From Nonomuraea guangzhouensis (lineage in GTDB: Bacteria; Actinomycetota; Actinomycetes; Streptosporangiales; Streptosporangiaceae): a stretch of DNA of 64,000 bases. The number at the start of each line of letters is the position of its first letter. Position 1 is the stretch's first letter. The position numbers were made by a program, and so were the translations under genes. The stretch lies in contig NZ_JAHKRM010000008.1 of NCBI RefSeq assembly GCF_019396345.1, forward strand, positions 310,001 to 374,000, given 5' to 3'. Under the pieces are notes generated by a model, which worked only from the letters and a program-made list of their open reading frames with translations, was not told where the DNA came from and ran no database searches. Positions 41,005 to 50,315 of the stretch are shown one piece after another.

Positions 41005-43551
41005 GTGAAACGCACCGCCTTAGCCGCCGCGGCCGTGGGACTCGCCACGGCCGCTTCGATGTCTGTCTTCGTTCCTTCCGCGCACGCCGCCCCACCCGGA
41101 GCCATCAAGGACTCCTCCAGCGCGCAGGCACGAGCGGCGGCCGACCCGGCCTCGCTCGCGGCGGCGGTCGCCGACAAGGCCGTCTCCAGCGGGCTCGACA
41201 AACTGGCCAAGGGACCTGACGAGGCGTACAGCCGCGTGTCGGTCACCCGCGGCACCAGCGACATGTTCTTCGTCGGTTACGAGCGCTCCTACAAGGGCCT
41301 GCCGGTGATCGGCGGGGACGCGGTCGTCGTCACCGACTCGGCGGGCCACGTCCGCGACACCGTCGCGGCGGCCGGACCGAGCAGCCCGGACGTGCAGACC
41401 CAGGCCAGGATCAGCGCGGAGAAGGCCACTGAGGTGGCGAAGACCCGGCTCTCGCGCGTCGACGACTCCGCCGCCCCGCGCCTGGTGGTGCTCGCTTGGG
41501 GCGACAAGCCCGCGCTGACCTGGGAGGCCGTCGTCAGCGGCCTGGTCAAGGGCCGGCCGAGCATCCAGCACGTGTTCGTGGACGCCCGTACCGGCAAGAT
41601 CGCCGACTCCTACGACCAGGTACGCGAGGGCACTGGCAACGGCTACTACTACGGGCAGGTCACCATCAACACGAGCGGCTCCGGCAGCTCGTACTCGATG
41701 ACCGACACGACCAGGCCCGGCATCCAGTGCGGCGGGCAGGGCGGTACCGCCTACACCGGCACCGACGACGCGTGGGGCAACGCCTCGGGCACCAACCTGG
41801 AGACGGCCTGCGTCGACGCGCTCTACTCCGTCCAGCGCGAGTGGGACATGCTGGGTGCCTGGCTCGGCCGCAACGGCATCAACGGCAGCGGCCGGGGCTT
41901 CCCCGCGCGCGTCGGCCTGGCCGACGTCAACGCCTACTGGAACGGCAGCTACACCAACTTCGGCCACAGCCAGGACAACGCCCGGCAGGCCAGCAACATC
42001 GACGTGGTGTCGCACGAGTTCGGGCACGCCATCTTCCAGACCACGCCCGGTGGCGCCGGTTCCGGTAACGAGAACGGCGGCATCAACGAGGGCACCGGTG
42101 ACATCTTCGGCGCTCTGACCGAGGCCTACGCCAACAACCCCAACGACCCGCCGGACTACCTGGTCGGCGAAGAGGTGGACCTCGTCGGCGACGGGCCGAT
42201 CCGCAACATGTACAACCCGAGCGCGCTCGGCGACCCGAACTGCTACTCCTCCTCGATCCCCAGCACCGAGGTGCACGCGGCGGCCGGTCCGCTGAACCAC
42301 TGGTTCTACCTGCTGGCCGAGGGCAACAACCCCGGCGGCGGCAAGCCCTCCAGCCCGATCTGCTCCGGCGGCCCGTCCTCGGTGACCGGCGTCGGCGTGC
42401 AGAAGGCCGGCCAGATCTACATGGGCGCCCTGAACCGCAAGACCTCGGCCTGGCGTTACACCAACGTCCGCGCGGCCTCGGTCGCGGCCGCGATCGAGCT
42501 GTTCGGCGCCAACAGCGCCGAGTGCAACACCACCAAGGCGGCGTGGAGCGCGGTGAGCGTGGCGGCGGCGACGGGCGAGCCCGCCTGTGGCACGGCCACC
42601 AACGACTTCTCGCTCTCACTCACCCCATCGACCGGCAGCGCCCAGCCTGGGGGGTCGGTGACGTCCACGGTCAGCACCCAGACCACGTCCGGCAGTGCCC
42701 AGACGGTCAACCTGACCGCGTCCGGGCTGCCCAGTGGCGTCACCGCGAGCTTCAGCCCCTCGTCGGTCACCTCCGGCAACTCCTCCACCCTGACCTTGTC
42801 CGTCGGCTCCTCGACGGCGCAGGGCAGCTACCAGATCACCGTCACCGGTACGGGGTCGCTCACGCACACCGCGACCTTCACCCTCCAGGTCGGCACCGCG
42901 ACCCGTGACTTCTCGATCTCGGCCAGCCCGGCCTCCGGCACGGTGACGGCCGGATCCGCGGCCACCACCACGATCGGCACCACCACGACGGCAGGCACCG
43001 CGCAGGCCGTGAACCTGGCCGCCAGCGGCCTCCCCACGGGCGCCTCGGCCACCTTCAACCCGGCCTCGGTGACCTCGGGCGGCTCGTCCACCCTGACGAT
43101 CTCGACCGCGGCGACCACGCCCGTCGGCACGTACACCGTGACCGTGACCGGCACCGGCGTGACGGCGACGCACACCACGACCTACGCGCTCACGGTGCAG
43201 GGCACCTCGGGCGGCAGGACGTTCACCAACGGCACCGACTACACCATCAGGGACTACAGCACGATCCAGAGCCCGATCACCTCCACCGCGACGGGTTCGG
43301 CGGTCTCGCCGGTCAGGCTGTCGGTCACCATCGTCCACACCTGCGCGGAGGATCTCCACATCCGGCTCCGCGGGCCGAACGGCACGTGGTACGAGGTCGA
43401 CAGTTCCGGCGGCACCAGCTGCACCTCGTACGGCACCAGGACGTACTCGGTCCCGGTGAGCCAGCAGGCGGCGGGCACCTGGGTGCTCGAAGTCACCGAC
43501 GATTACTTGATTGACACCGGTTACCTGAACTCCTGGAGCATCACCGTCTGA
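41005..43551 (+). CDS. Secreted M4 (thermolysin-like) metalloprotease with Ig-like and P domains
   Basis: This is an ~848-aa preproenzyme. It has a signal peptide ending SAHA, then an FTP/PepSY-type propeptide (about 40-190). The M4 domain has HEFGH (337-341) and the third zinc ligand E362 in INEGTGDIFG. Two similar ~100-aa beta domains start NDFSLSLTP (about 533) and RDFSISASP (about 634). A C-terminal proprotein-convertase P-domain-like region runs from about 738 and ends NSWSITV. GTG 41005 is preferred over ATG 40984 because AAAGGAG lies 8 nt upstream and it leaves a compact signal peptide. It degrades extracellular protein after self-processing. Confidence 0.92.
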   Translation: MKRTALAAAAVGLATAASMSVFVPSAHAAPPGAIKDSSSAQARAAADPASLAAAVADKAVSSGLDKLAKGPDEAYSRVSVTRGTSDMFFVGYERSYKGLPVIGGDAVVVTDSAGHVRDTVAAAGPSSPDVQTQARISAEKATEVAKTRLSRVDDSAAPRLVVLAWGDKPALTWEAVVSGLVKGRPSIQHVFVDARTGKIADSYDQVREGTGNGYYYGQVTINTSGSGSSYSMTDTTRPGIQCGGQGGTAYTGTDDAWGNASGTNLETACVDALYSVQREWDMLGAWLGRNGINGSGRGFPARVGLADVNAYWNGSYTNFGHSQDNARQASNIDVVSHEFGHAIFQTTPGGAGSGNENGGINEGTGDIFGALTEAYANNPNDPPDYLVGEEVDLVGDGPIRNMYNPSALGDPNCYSSSIPSTEVHAAAGPLNHWFYLLAEGNNPGGGKPSSPICSGGPSSVTGVGVQKAGQIYMGALNRKTSAWRYTNVRAASVAAAIELFGANSAECNTTKAAWSAVSVAAATGEPACGTATNDFSLSLTPSTGSAQPGGSVTSTVSTQTTSGSAQTVNLTASGLPSGVTASFSPSSVTSGNSSTLTLSVGSSTAQGSYQITVTGTGSLTHTATFTLQVGTATRDFSISASPASGTVTAGSAATTTIGTTTTAGTAQAVNLAASGLPTGASATFNPASVTSGGSSTLTISTAATTPVGTYTVTVTGTGVTATHTTTYALTVQGTSGGRTFTNGTDYTIRDYSTIQSPITSTATGSAVSPVRLSVTIVHTCAEDLHIRLRGPNGTWYEVDSSGGTSCTSYGTRTYSVPVSQQAAGTWVLEVTDDYLIDTGYLNSWSITV

Positions 43552-43564
43552 CACACGGCACCAC

Positions 43565-43592
43565 AGCCCCGGCCGGTCATCCGGCCGGGGCT
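43565..43592. terminator. Bidirectional terminator holding the LAL stop codon in its loop
   Basis: AGCCCCGGCCGG (43565-43576) and its exact complement (43581-43592) form a 12-bp stem with the 4-nt loop TCAT. The minus-strand stop TGA of the LAL regulator (43579-43577) lies in the loop, and its last codons lie in the stem. It serves the convergent protease and regulator genes. Confidence 0.85.
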
Positions 43593-46471
43593 TCGCTCAT
43601 GGAGGAGGACACCTCGTAGCGGGTGCGGACGCCGAGTTTCTGCAGCACCCGCGCCACGTGGGTGTCCACCGTGCGACGCGACAGGAACAGCACCACGGCG
43701 ATCTCCCTGTTGGTCTGACCGAGCGCGACCAACCTGGCCACCTCGCTCTCCCTCGGCGACAGCACCCCGTTGGCCTTCCTGCCCGCGCGGGATTTCCGGC
43801 CCCCGTGTGGCCGGCTGCCCGCGCCGATCTCCCGCAGCAGATGGCGGCAGCGGGCGGCGTCGTGGGTGGCGCCGAGCGCGGTGTACCGCTCGGCCGCGCG
43901 GGCGATGATCTCCGCGGCGGCTTCCCTGTCGTCGAGTTCGAGCCGCGCGCCCGCCTCGGCTTCCGCCGCGCGTGCCGCCCCGTACGGCCGCCGCATCGCC
44001 TCGTAGGCGGCCCCTGCCCGGCCGTGGCGGCGGGCGGCCTCCTCGAACCGGCCCTCCGCGCCGGCCAGCGCTCCGTGCGCCGACTCCAGCGCCGCCTCGG
44101 CCGCCGGCGCGTCCGTGCCCTCGATGCCCGCGGCGAACTCGGCCACCAGCTCGGCGGCCTGGTCGGAGCGTCCGGCCTTGAGCAGCGCGGTGACGGCCGC
44201 CGGCACCACCTGCTCGCCCCACACCCACACGCCTTTGCGCCGGAGCCTGGTCACCGCGCTGTCGGCCTCCGCCAGCGCGGCGTCCACGGCGCCGCGGATC
44301 AGGTGCAGCTCGACCAGCCCGCCGGAGGCGGCGGCGGCCACCGGGAGGAAGGCCGAGTCCAGCTCGCGCGGACCGGCCGCCGCCAGGCGTTCCTCCGCCT
44401 CCTCCCATTCGCCCCTGGCCAGCGCCAGCATGCCGAGGACCAGCCGGGCGTCCACGGTGAGCAGCGGCGCCTCGGGCACCACCTCGACCACCGCGGCCGC
44501 CCGCTCCCGAAGGCCGTCCCAGCGCCCGGTCAGCCAGTCGAGCTTGATCGACGACACCTCCACCAGGTACGCGGGGTACAGCGCGCCGGTCTCCTCGGCG
44601 ATCCGCCTGCCCTCGCCCGCGAACCGGTCGGCCGGGCCGTAGTGGCCGAGCGCGATCGCCGCGTCGCACAGGTTGGAGTAGGCGCGCGCGACCTGCCTGC
44701 GTACCGCGGCCGACGGGTCGTTCACGGGCAGCGTGCCGGCCAGCGCGAAGGCGTCGGGCGAGCCCACGAGCATGGCGAAGGTGACCTTGTTGGCGTGCAC
44801 CGTGGCGGTCAGTTCGCGGTCTTCGTCGGCGACGGTGCCGAGGAGGCTCTCGGCCTGGTCCATCCACTTCTCGTGGGTGGCGATCGGCTCGGCGCCGTAG
44901 GCCGGCATCGCCAGCAGGGCCAGCCCTCTGGCGGCGATGCCGGGCCTGCCCTCCAGGTCGGGGAGCGCGGCGAGGACCTCCTGGCGTCCCTCCGCGATGG
45001 CGCCCGCCTGGTTGGCCAGCAGTACGCCCAGGTTCAGCCGGGCCTCGCCGCGGACCTCCCTGGACAGGAAGTCGTCCGACAGCAGGTGGCGGAGCATCCG
45101 CACCGCGCGCCGGTGGGAGAGCCCGATCGCCGCGAGCCGGCTGAGCTGGAGGGCCAGGGGGCCGCGGGCCTCGCGTGGCAGTTTGGGATCGGCCAGCATG
45201 CCCTCCAGCAGCTCGACCGCGAGCGGGACGTCGCCCAGGGCCGCCGCCTGGTCCGCGGCGGCGCCGCCGTGCTGCCGCCACGCCTCGTACTCGCCCGCGC
45301 ACCTGGCATGGTAGGCGAGCTGTACCAGTGGCGGCGGGTCCAGCGCGGTGAGCGCCGCCATGGCCCGTCTGTGGGTGAGCTGCCGGTCGGGGCCGGGGAT
45401 CGCGTCGTAGACGGCCTGCTGGGCGAGCGCGTGGCGGAACCCGTACTGGCCGTCGGGGTGCTCCAGCAGGACGCCCGCCTTGAGCACCTCGAGCAGGCCC
45501 GCCCCGGTGGGGGCGGCGGCGACGGCGGCGATCAGCCGTTCGTCGGCGGGCAGCTTGAGCACGGCGGCGGCGTGCACCGCGTGCAGCGCGGGCAGCGACA
45601 GGCCGGCGAGCTGCTCCGCCATCGCCTCGCGGAGCAGCAGCGGCACCGCGATGCGGTCGAGCGACTCCGGCTCCTCCACGCCGCCGGGGAACTGGCCGTC
45701 GCCGTCGAGCAGCGAGCGGACGACCTCCTCGATGAGGAACGGGACGCCGGCGGTCCGTTCGCGCAGTCTGGCGGCGAAGCCCTCCGTCACCTGGGAGCGG
45801 CCGAGCAGTGCGCTGGTCAGGGTCCTGACGGCCTCGACGTCCAGCGGCTTGAGGGAGATCACCAGGCTGTTGGCGCCCGGCGGATGCCGGTAGGCGTGGC
45901 CCAGCGGCAGCCCGGGCACGGGCAGGTCCTCCCGCCGGAAGGTCATCACCAGCGCCAGGCCCTCGGGCGGTTGGTGGGTGAGGAAGCGCAGCAGGTCCCG
46001 GGTGCCGTCATCGGCCCAGTGCAGGTCCTCGACCACGAGTACGGCGGGCGCCGCGGCGTCCAGCAGCGCGTGCACCGCGCGGAACAGGCGGTGCCGCTCG
46101 GCTCGCGGGTCGTCGACCGGCGGAGGTGGTGGCGACGGCGGCAGGTGCCCGGCCAGCTCGGGGAGGTAGCCGCGCAGCGCCCCGGTCACCGGGTTGAGCG
46201 CCGCGGCCTCGGGCAGGGCGGCGGCGACGTGGCGCAGCGCGTCGAGCACCGGGCCGTACGGGAACGGCTCCCTGAGCTGGTGGCAGTGGCCGAGCAGCAC
46301 GGTGCGGCCGCCGTCGCGCAGGACGTCGATGGCCGCCCGCACCAGCCGGGTCTTGCCGATCCCCGCCTCGCCCTCCACCAGGGCCACAGCGGGCGGTCGG
46401 GTGATCGCGTCGAGGAGTGCTCGCAACGGTGCTTCACGTCCGACCATCGCGGGGCTGGCGACACTCGTCAT
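43577..46471 (-). CDS. LAL-type LuxR regulator with AAA/NACHT ATPase
   Basis: This 964-aa protein has P-loop VEGEAGIGKTRLV near residue 33 and the Walker-B-like VLVVEDLHWADDGTRDLLRFL. A long helical TPR-like middle follows, then a C-terminal LuxR HTH (LSPRESEVARLVALGQTNREIAVVLFLSRRTVDTHVARVLQKLGV). Large ATP-binding LuxR regulators often activate secondary metabolism or secreted enzymes. GGAGA lies 5 nt before the ATG. It is convergent with the M4 protease gene and stands alone, so its target is not evident. Confidence 0.92.
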   Translation of the reverse strand: MTSVASPAMVGREAPLRALLDAITRPPAVALVEGEAGIGKTRLVRAAIDVLRDGGRTVLLGHCHQLREPFPYGPVLDALRHVAAALPEAAALNPVTGALRGYLPELAGHLPPSPPPPPVDDPRAERHRLFRAVHALLDAAAPAVLVVEDLHWADDGTRDLLRFLTHQPPEGLALVMTFRREDLPVPGLPLGHAYRHPPGANSLVISLKPLDVEAVRTLTSALLGRSQVTEGFAARLRERTAGVPFLIEEVVRSLLDGDGQFPGGVEEPESLDRIAVPLLLREAMAEQLAGLSLPALHAVHAAAVLKLPADERLIAAVAAAPTGAGLLEVLKAGVLLEHPDGQYGFRHALAQQAVYDAIPGPDRQLTHRRAMAALTALDPPPLVQLAYHARCAGEYEAWRQHGGAAADQAAALGDVPLAVELLEGMLADPKLPREARGPLALQLSRLAAIGLSHRRAVRMLRHLLSDDFLSREVRGEARLNLGVLLANQAGAIAEGRQEVLAALPDLEGRPGIAARGLALLAMPAYGAEPIATHEKWMDQAESLLGTVADEDRELTATVHANKVTFAMLVGSPDAFALAGTLPVNDPSAAVRRQVARAYSNLCDAAIALGHYGPADRFAGEGRRIAEETGALYPAYLVEVSSIKLDWLTGRWDGLRERAAAVVEVVPEAPLLTVDARLVLGMLALARGEWEEAEERLAAAGPRELDSAFLPVAAAASGGLVELHLIRGAVDAALAEADSAVTRLRRKGVWVWGEQVVPAAVTALLKAGRSDQAAELVAEFAAGIEGTDAPAAEAALESAHGALAGAEGRFEEAARRHGRAGAAYEAMRRPYGAARAAEAEAGARLELDDREAAAEIIARAAERYTALGATHDAARCRHLLREIGAGSRPHGGRKSRAGRKANGVLSPRESEVARLVALGQTNREIAVVLFLSRRTVDTHVARVLQKLGVRTRYEVSSSMSEAPAG

Positions 46472-46815
46472 CGGCGTCTCCCGGGGTCGGGTTTCGTGCC
46501 CGTGCCGAATACCGTTATCTACTACCAGTCATCTACGGTCAACCCTCGCTTTACCCTGCATATCACTCTGTAACGTTCCAAAGCGGACGGGCGCGCTCGG
46601 TGATGATCTTGTCTGCCCGGCGGACGTGCCCCCGCCAGAAGGGCTGACCGTGCGCTAACAGAAGGGCTAAAAGGAGTGTGAGCTATTTTCTCTATGTATC
46701 CCGATAAATAAATTCTGCCTGCGGTTCTTTCATTACGGGAACCGCGACGACTCGGCGGCGAGCCCAAGACGGTACGGGTCTACCCGACTCGCACGGGCTG
46801 CCCTTGAACACGCGG
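46472..46815. other. Non-coding region upstream of LAL regulator
   Basis: About 340 bp. Part of it (around 46680-46740) is clearly AT-rich. AGAAGGGCT occurs twice (about 46637 and 46660). AAAAGGAG near 46669 resembles a ribosome site, but only a ~10-codon frame follows. It should contain the LAL promoter. Confidence 0.45.
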
Positions 46816-47478
46816 TCAGAGCCCGAGGTCGTCCAGTTCCTTCAGCAGCGCGGATCTGGGGTTCTGTTCGGGTGCGGCCTGAGCCGGCCGGTTACGGCTG
46901 CCACGGTCGCGGAACAGCCAACCGCCCACCACGCCGGCGAGGAAGCCGAACAGGTGAGCCTGCCACCCGATGCCCTCCTGGGGCAGCAGCCCGGTGAATG
47001 TATAGGCGAAGGACAGGGCCATGACCACGCCCACCACGATGTCGATCAGATGCCGGTCGAATATGCCGCGTACCAGGGTGTAGCCGAAATAGCCGAAGAC
47101 GATGCCACTCGCGCCTACGCCGACCCCCCGTGGATCAGAGGTGAACCAGGCGCCGAGCTCGCTGACCACGATGATGAGCCCCGTCACGCTGAGGAACTTG
47201 GCGACGCCCCGGTAGGCGGACAGGAAGCCGAAGATGAACAGTGGCCCCGAGTTGGCCTCGATGTGGTCCCAACTCCAGTGCAGGAATGGTGACGACACCA
47301 TGTTCGGCAGGGTTGCCGGATCCCACGCCCGCACGCCGTAGTCGTAGCTCAGCGCGTAGCCCGAGGCCCAGTTGACGATCTGCAGCAGCCAGATGACAGC
47401 GAGAAATCCGACCATCACCCAGAACGCCTTGCGGGCTTCCGCGATCATGATCTCAGCCGTACGACCTTTGGCCTCCAC
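46816..47478 (-). CDS. Rhomboid-family intramembrane serine protease
   Basis: This 220-aa protein has six or more helices, HWSWDHIEANSGPLFIFG (HxxxN in helix 2), GVGASGIVFGYFG (catalytic Ser in GASG) and WQAHLFGFLAG (catalytic His). It cleaves membrane proteins within the bilayer. GTG 47478 is chosen because GAGGAGGAA lies ~5 nt upstream; the open frame to 47517 has no such site. The target is unknown; the membrane-tethered sigma fusion in this window is one speculative type of substrate. Confidence 0.87.
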   Translation of the reverse strand: MEAKGRTAEIMIAEARKAFWVMVGFLAVIWLLQIVNWASGYALSYDYGVRAWDPATLPNMVSSPFLHWSWDHIEANSGPLFIFGFLSAYRGVAKFLSVTGLIIVVSELGAWFTSDPRGVGVGASGIVFGYFGYTLVRGIFDRHLIDIVVGVVMALSFAYTFTGLLPQEGIGWQAHLFGFLAGVVGGWLFRDRGSRNRPAQAAPEQNPRSALLKELDDLGL

Positions 47479-47580
47479 CCGGTTCCTCCTCGGCCGTCCG
47501 TGTCTTGCGAGCGGCACCAGTATCGGGGTAAAAGATCACGAATTCGGTATCAGCGGAGAACCAGCAATCGAGGAGCGCAT

Positions 47581-48159
47581 GTGTACGCTGCCCGTGATTC
47601 CTGGGCGCAGCTCGACGAGTTCATGTGCGCCACCTGGATTTCCGGCGCCACGGTGGAGGAGGTCGTGCAGGCCTTCGACGCCCGGAGCGAGGACTTGACC
47701 CATCCTCGCGCGGTGACCGTCCAGGATGAGGCCGAAGACGGTTTCGCGACGGACCCCGTCGGCGTGCGCCTGCTCGTCCGCGAGATCTCGGAGTGGATAG
47801 CGGTGCTGGAGGTACGGAGCAGCCGCGGCTCCAGAGACGCGGTGCTCATCGCACTGTCCCAGGGAGGGCAGGCGCTCAACATCGTCGCTGGAGAGCGGAG
47901 CACGTACCTCACGTACGCCGTCCAGGGCCGCATCACCCATGACTTCGACGCTGACGACATCGGCGAGGACGACCCGGAGATGCGGGAGATCCGCGACTGG
48001 GCGAACGACCTCGGTGTGGAGGCCGACGAGTGGAGCGAGCACCCGAGAGGGGCCGCCTTCTCCCTGGCCGAAGCCATCACAGGGACGGAACTCGACGACT
48101 CCTGGGCCGTCGGCGAATGGATCGGCGTGCGTCTGCCGGGCAGTTCGGCTACTTCCTGA
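47581..48159 (+). CDS. DUF6461-like protein
   Basis: This is a 192-aa acidic soluble protein. DSWAQLDEFMCATWISGATVEEVVQAFDARSED and the later EWIAVLEVRSSRGSRDAVLIALSQGGQALNIV / STYLTYAVQGRI follow the pattern of actinomycete DUF6461 proteins, which are small and abundant. Function unknown; related proteins often occur beside toxin or contact-dependent loci, but no such partner is seen here. GTG 47581 is chosen for GAGGAG 5 nt upstream. It is divergent from the rhomboid gene. Confidence 0.72.
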   Translation: MYAARDSWAQLDEFMCATWISGATVEEVVQAFDARSEDLTHPRAVTVQDEAEDGFATDPVGVRLLVREISEWIAVLEVRSSRGSRDAVLIALSQGGQALNIVAGERSTYLTYAVQGRITHDFDADDIGEDDPEMREIRDWANDLGVEADEWSEHPRGAAFSLAEAITGTELDDSWAVGEWIGVRLPGSSATS

Positions 48160-48312
48160 CCGACGGCCGGATTACTCGCGGATTTATATCATCTGGAATG
48201 CGCGGTGAATTTTCAGCTCATCGGTAACGATGAGTAAGGTGCGTCTTGACGGAGTCCTGGGCCGAAGTTACTTTGTGCGCATGATCACGAAGAATTCATG
48301 GAAGCGTACGTT

Positions 48313-49065
48313 ATGAAAGCGCCGTTTCGCGGCTGGCGGCATGTGCTCACGACGTTCTTACTCGTGGCGGCGACCCTGGTCATAGGCCAGGGCTCCGCGT
48401 ACGCCGACTACCCCGGCAACCAGTGCGACGACGCGGCGCAGGACGACATCGTCACCGTCAGCGGCGAGACCTGGATCTGCGGCTATGACGGGGACATCGA
48501 CGACTACATCTGGAAACCCGAGTTCGAGGAACTGGGACCGCCCAACTACTGGATCTTCAGCTACGGCTGGGCCACCTCCAGCACGGGCAGCTACGAGCAC
48601 GGCACCCGGTCGCGGATGGAGTTCCTGCCGGACGGCGTCCACACCGGGGGTGACGACTTCTCCTACCGCAACGGCAGCCGGTGGCGCACCACCCACATCA
48701 GCGAGAACCTCCTCTACTACTGGGACGGCAGCACCTGGGTGCAGTGCGGCGGCACCGGGCAGGTGTCGGGTTCGTCCTCGTTCACGTTCGCGCCCACATG
48801 GGGCTGGGGCGGCGCCTGTGGCGAGAGCCGCTACTACGCGACGACCGCCTGGTCCTGGCAGTGGACCGGATCGGCGTGGAACGGCTCCTCGGCGTGGTCG
48901 GGCTTCGTCTGGGTGCCGTGCCGGGGCTGCCTGGCGGCGGCGGACAAGCCACCGGCGCCTACGGGACGGCCCCCGGCCGAGCCACCCCAGCCGCCTGTCG
49001 GGCCACCGGGCCGCCTGAAGCTGCGCCCGCCGACCGGCACGACCCCGCAATCACTCCACATGTGA
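48313..49065 (+). CDS. Secreted Trp/Tyr/Gly-rich protein of unknown function
   Basis: This is a ~250-aa exported protein: MKAPFRGWRHVLTTFLLVAATLVIGQGSAYA is a clear signal peptide. The mature part is rich in Trp, Tyr, Ser and Gly with six Cys (for example QCDDAA, WICGYDG, VQCGGTG, VPCRGC), suggesting disulfides and a beta fold. The C-terminal ~45 residues are Pro-rich. ATG 48313 has GGAAG 8 nt upstream; ATG 48298 is five codons earlier. I recognise no domain. Confidence 0.75.
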   Translation: MKAPFRGWRHVLTTFLLVAATLVIGQGSAYADYPGNQCDDAAQDDIVTVSGETWICGYDGDIDDYIWKPEFEELGPPNYWIFSYGWATSSTGSYEHGTRSRMEFLPDGVHTGGDDFSYRNGSRWRTTHISENLLYYWDGSTWVQCGGTGQVSGSSSFTFAPTWGWGGACGESRYYATTAWSWQWTGSAWNGSSAWSGFVWVPCRGCLAAADKPPAPTGRPPAEPPQPPVGPPGRLKLRPPTGTTPQSLHM

Positions 49066-49291
49066 GAACCCCCGGTCCGGGGATGGCAGCGCGTTGGTGG
49101 CGATGAGCCTCATGGACCTGGCGATCTCGTACGCGGTCGCGGGTGACGGGGACACCGTCCTGGTGCGGCGCGAGACCCAGCGCTTGATCTTCGACCACCC
49201 GCTCCAGCAGGACGGCGGCCCGCTGAACTTGGCCCGCCACCGGTGCCCCGGAAGGTACGCCGACACGGCGGTGAACCAGCGGCCATGGTGA

Positions 49292-49525
49292 CCCTGCCAT
49301 GCAGAAGGCCGCCACCCGGCGGGTGGCGGCTCCCTCTTTGGCGAAACGGGCTCTGGCCTGCTCCCTTTCCATTCGGCCGAGCCTGGGCGGCTTGATGGCC
49401 GCTCGGCTGCCACCCCCGTCGTAGACCTCGCAGACGGCCCCCTGTCCGCCGGAGCCGAGCCGTCTGCCGAGCCAGTGATCGCCTACCTGCCGACTGGTTC
49501 CTTGGGCGAATGGCGCTTGAGCCAT
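49292..49525 (-). pseudogene. Remnant of a Ser/Thr kinase N-terminus
   Basis: From 49525 the minus strand encodes a recognisable kinase start: a WLGRRLGSGGQGAVCEVYD glycine loop, an AAIK lysine and ARARFAKEGAATRRVAAFC, as in actinomycete kinases. After about residue 75 the similarity stops, with no catalytic loop in any frame. It seems to be the broken end of a lost kinase gene. The sequence from 49066 to 49291 has no supported feature. Confidence 0.55.
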
Positions 49526-49651
49526 CGAGCCCCCCGCCTTCGATGGAGGAAGCCGCCATGCGCGCCTTGGGCCGCAGGTGGGACTCAGCGTAGATCGAGG
49601 ACGGACCGGGCACCTCAGGGCTCGGCCAAGGGATACCCCTAGGCCGGCTCT

Positions 49652-50227
49652 TCAGGACGGGCACAGGCGGTCAAGCTGGTGGCGGAGCGCCGCCAGCGCG
49701 TCGTCGGCCGAGCGCTGGCCCGCCAGCACGCCGGAGCCCAGCCCGGCCGACATGGCGAGCAGGGCGACCGCCTCCAGCCGGGGCTCGGCGACGCCGGCCT
49801 TGCCGAGCTGCCCGGCGATGAACTCCTCCATCGCGTCGGGCGCGGCCAGGAACGGGAGGGCGGCCAGTGCCGGGTCCGTCATGGCGAGCACGGCATAGGA
49901 CGTGTAGATCAGATGGAACGTCCGGCTCTGCGGATCCGTCGGCAGGGCCTCCACCAGGACGGCCTCGATCACCTCGCGCGGACTGGAGCCGGTGGCCGCG
50001 AATCGCCCCTTGAGCCGGTCGGCCATCCGCGCGACCAGGTGCTCCAGGGCGAAGGCCATCAGCTGCTCCTTGGTCGTGAAGTAGTGCTGCACGAGGTGCA
50101 GCGAGACCCCGGCCTCCGCGGCGACCGCCCGCATCGTGGCCGCGTGCAGCCCGCCCGTCCCGGCCACCCGCAAGAGGGCCTCCGCGATCTCGCGCCGGCG
50201 CTGCTCACGGTCATCCTTGCGGGCCAT
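49652..50227 (-). CDS. TetR-family repressor
   Basis: This is a 191-aa TetR protein: RREIAEALLRVAGTGGLHAATMRAVAAEAGVSLHLVQHYFTTKEQLMAFAL is the HTH, and the helical C-terminal ligand domain is typical (TetR_C_6-like). AAGGGAG lies 7 nt before ATG 50227. A perfect inverted repeat separates it from the divergent patatin gene, the classic arrangement for local repression of both genes. Confidence 0.92.
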   Translation of the reverse strand: MARKDDREQRRREIAEALLRVAGTGGLHAATMRAVAAEAGVSLHLVQHYFTTKEQLMAFALEHLVARMADRLKGRFAATGSSPREVIEAVLVEALPTDPQSRTFHLIYTSYAVLAMTDPALAALPFLAAPDAMEEFIAGQLGKAGVAEPRLEAVALLAMSAGLGSGVLAGQRSADDALAALRHQLDRLCPS

Positions 50228-50246
50228 CTCGAAACTCCCTTTTAGA

Positions 50247-50288
50247 CCTGGTACAAACGTACCCGATACAGTTGTACCAGGATCCTGG
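50247..50288. promoter_or_regulatory. TetR-type operator between regulator and patatin genes
   Basis: CCTGGTACAA (50247-50256) and TTGTACCAGG (50272-50281) form a perfect 10-bp inverted repeat with a 15-bp spacer. A second, nested palindrome CCAGGATCCTGG (50277-50288) shares its right arm. Both lie within the 88-bp divergent promoter region. Confidence 0.72.
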
Positions 50289-50315
50289 TGTTCACGGACC
50301 GGAAGGAGCGTGCTG

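Noticed and set aside
43658..46573. 971-codon plus-strand frame opposite the LAL regulator
   Set aside because: Antisense shadow; the minus strand has P-loop and LuxR HTH.
49094..49291. 65-codon plus-strand frame near the kinase remnant
   Set aside because: No ribosome site, poor codon pattern and no similarity recognised.
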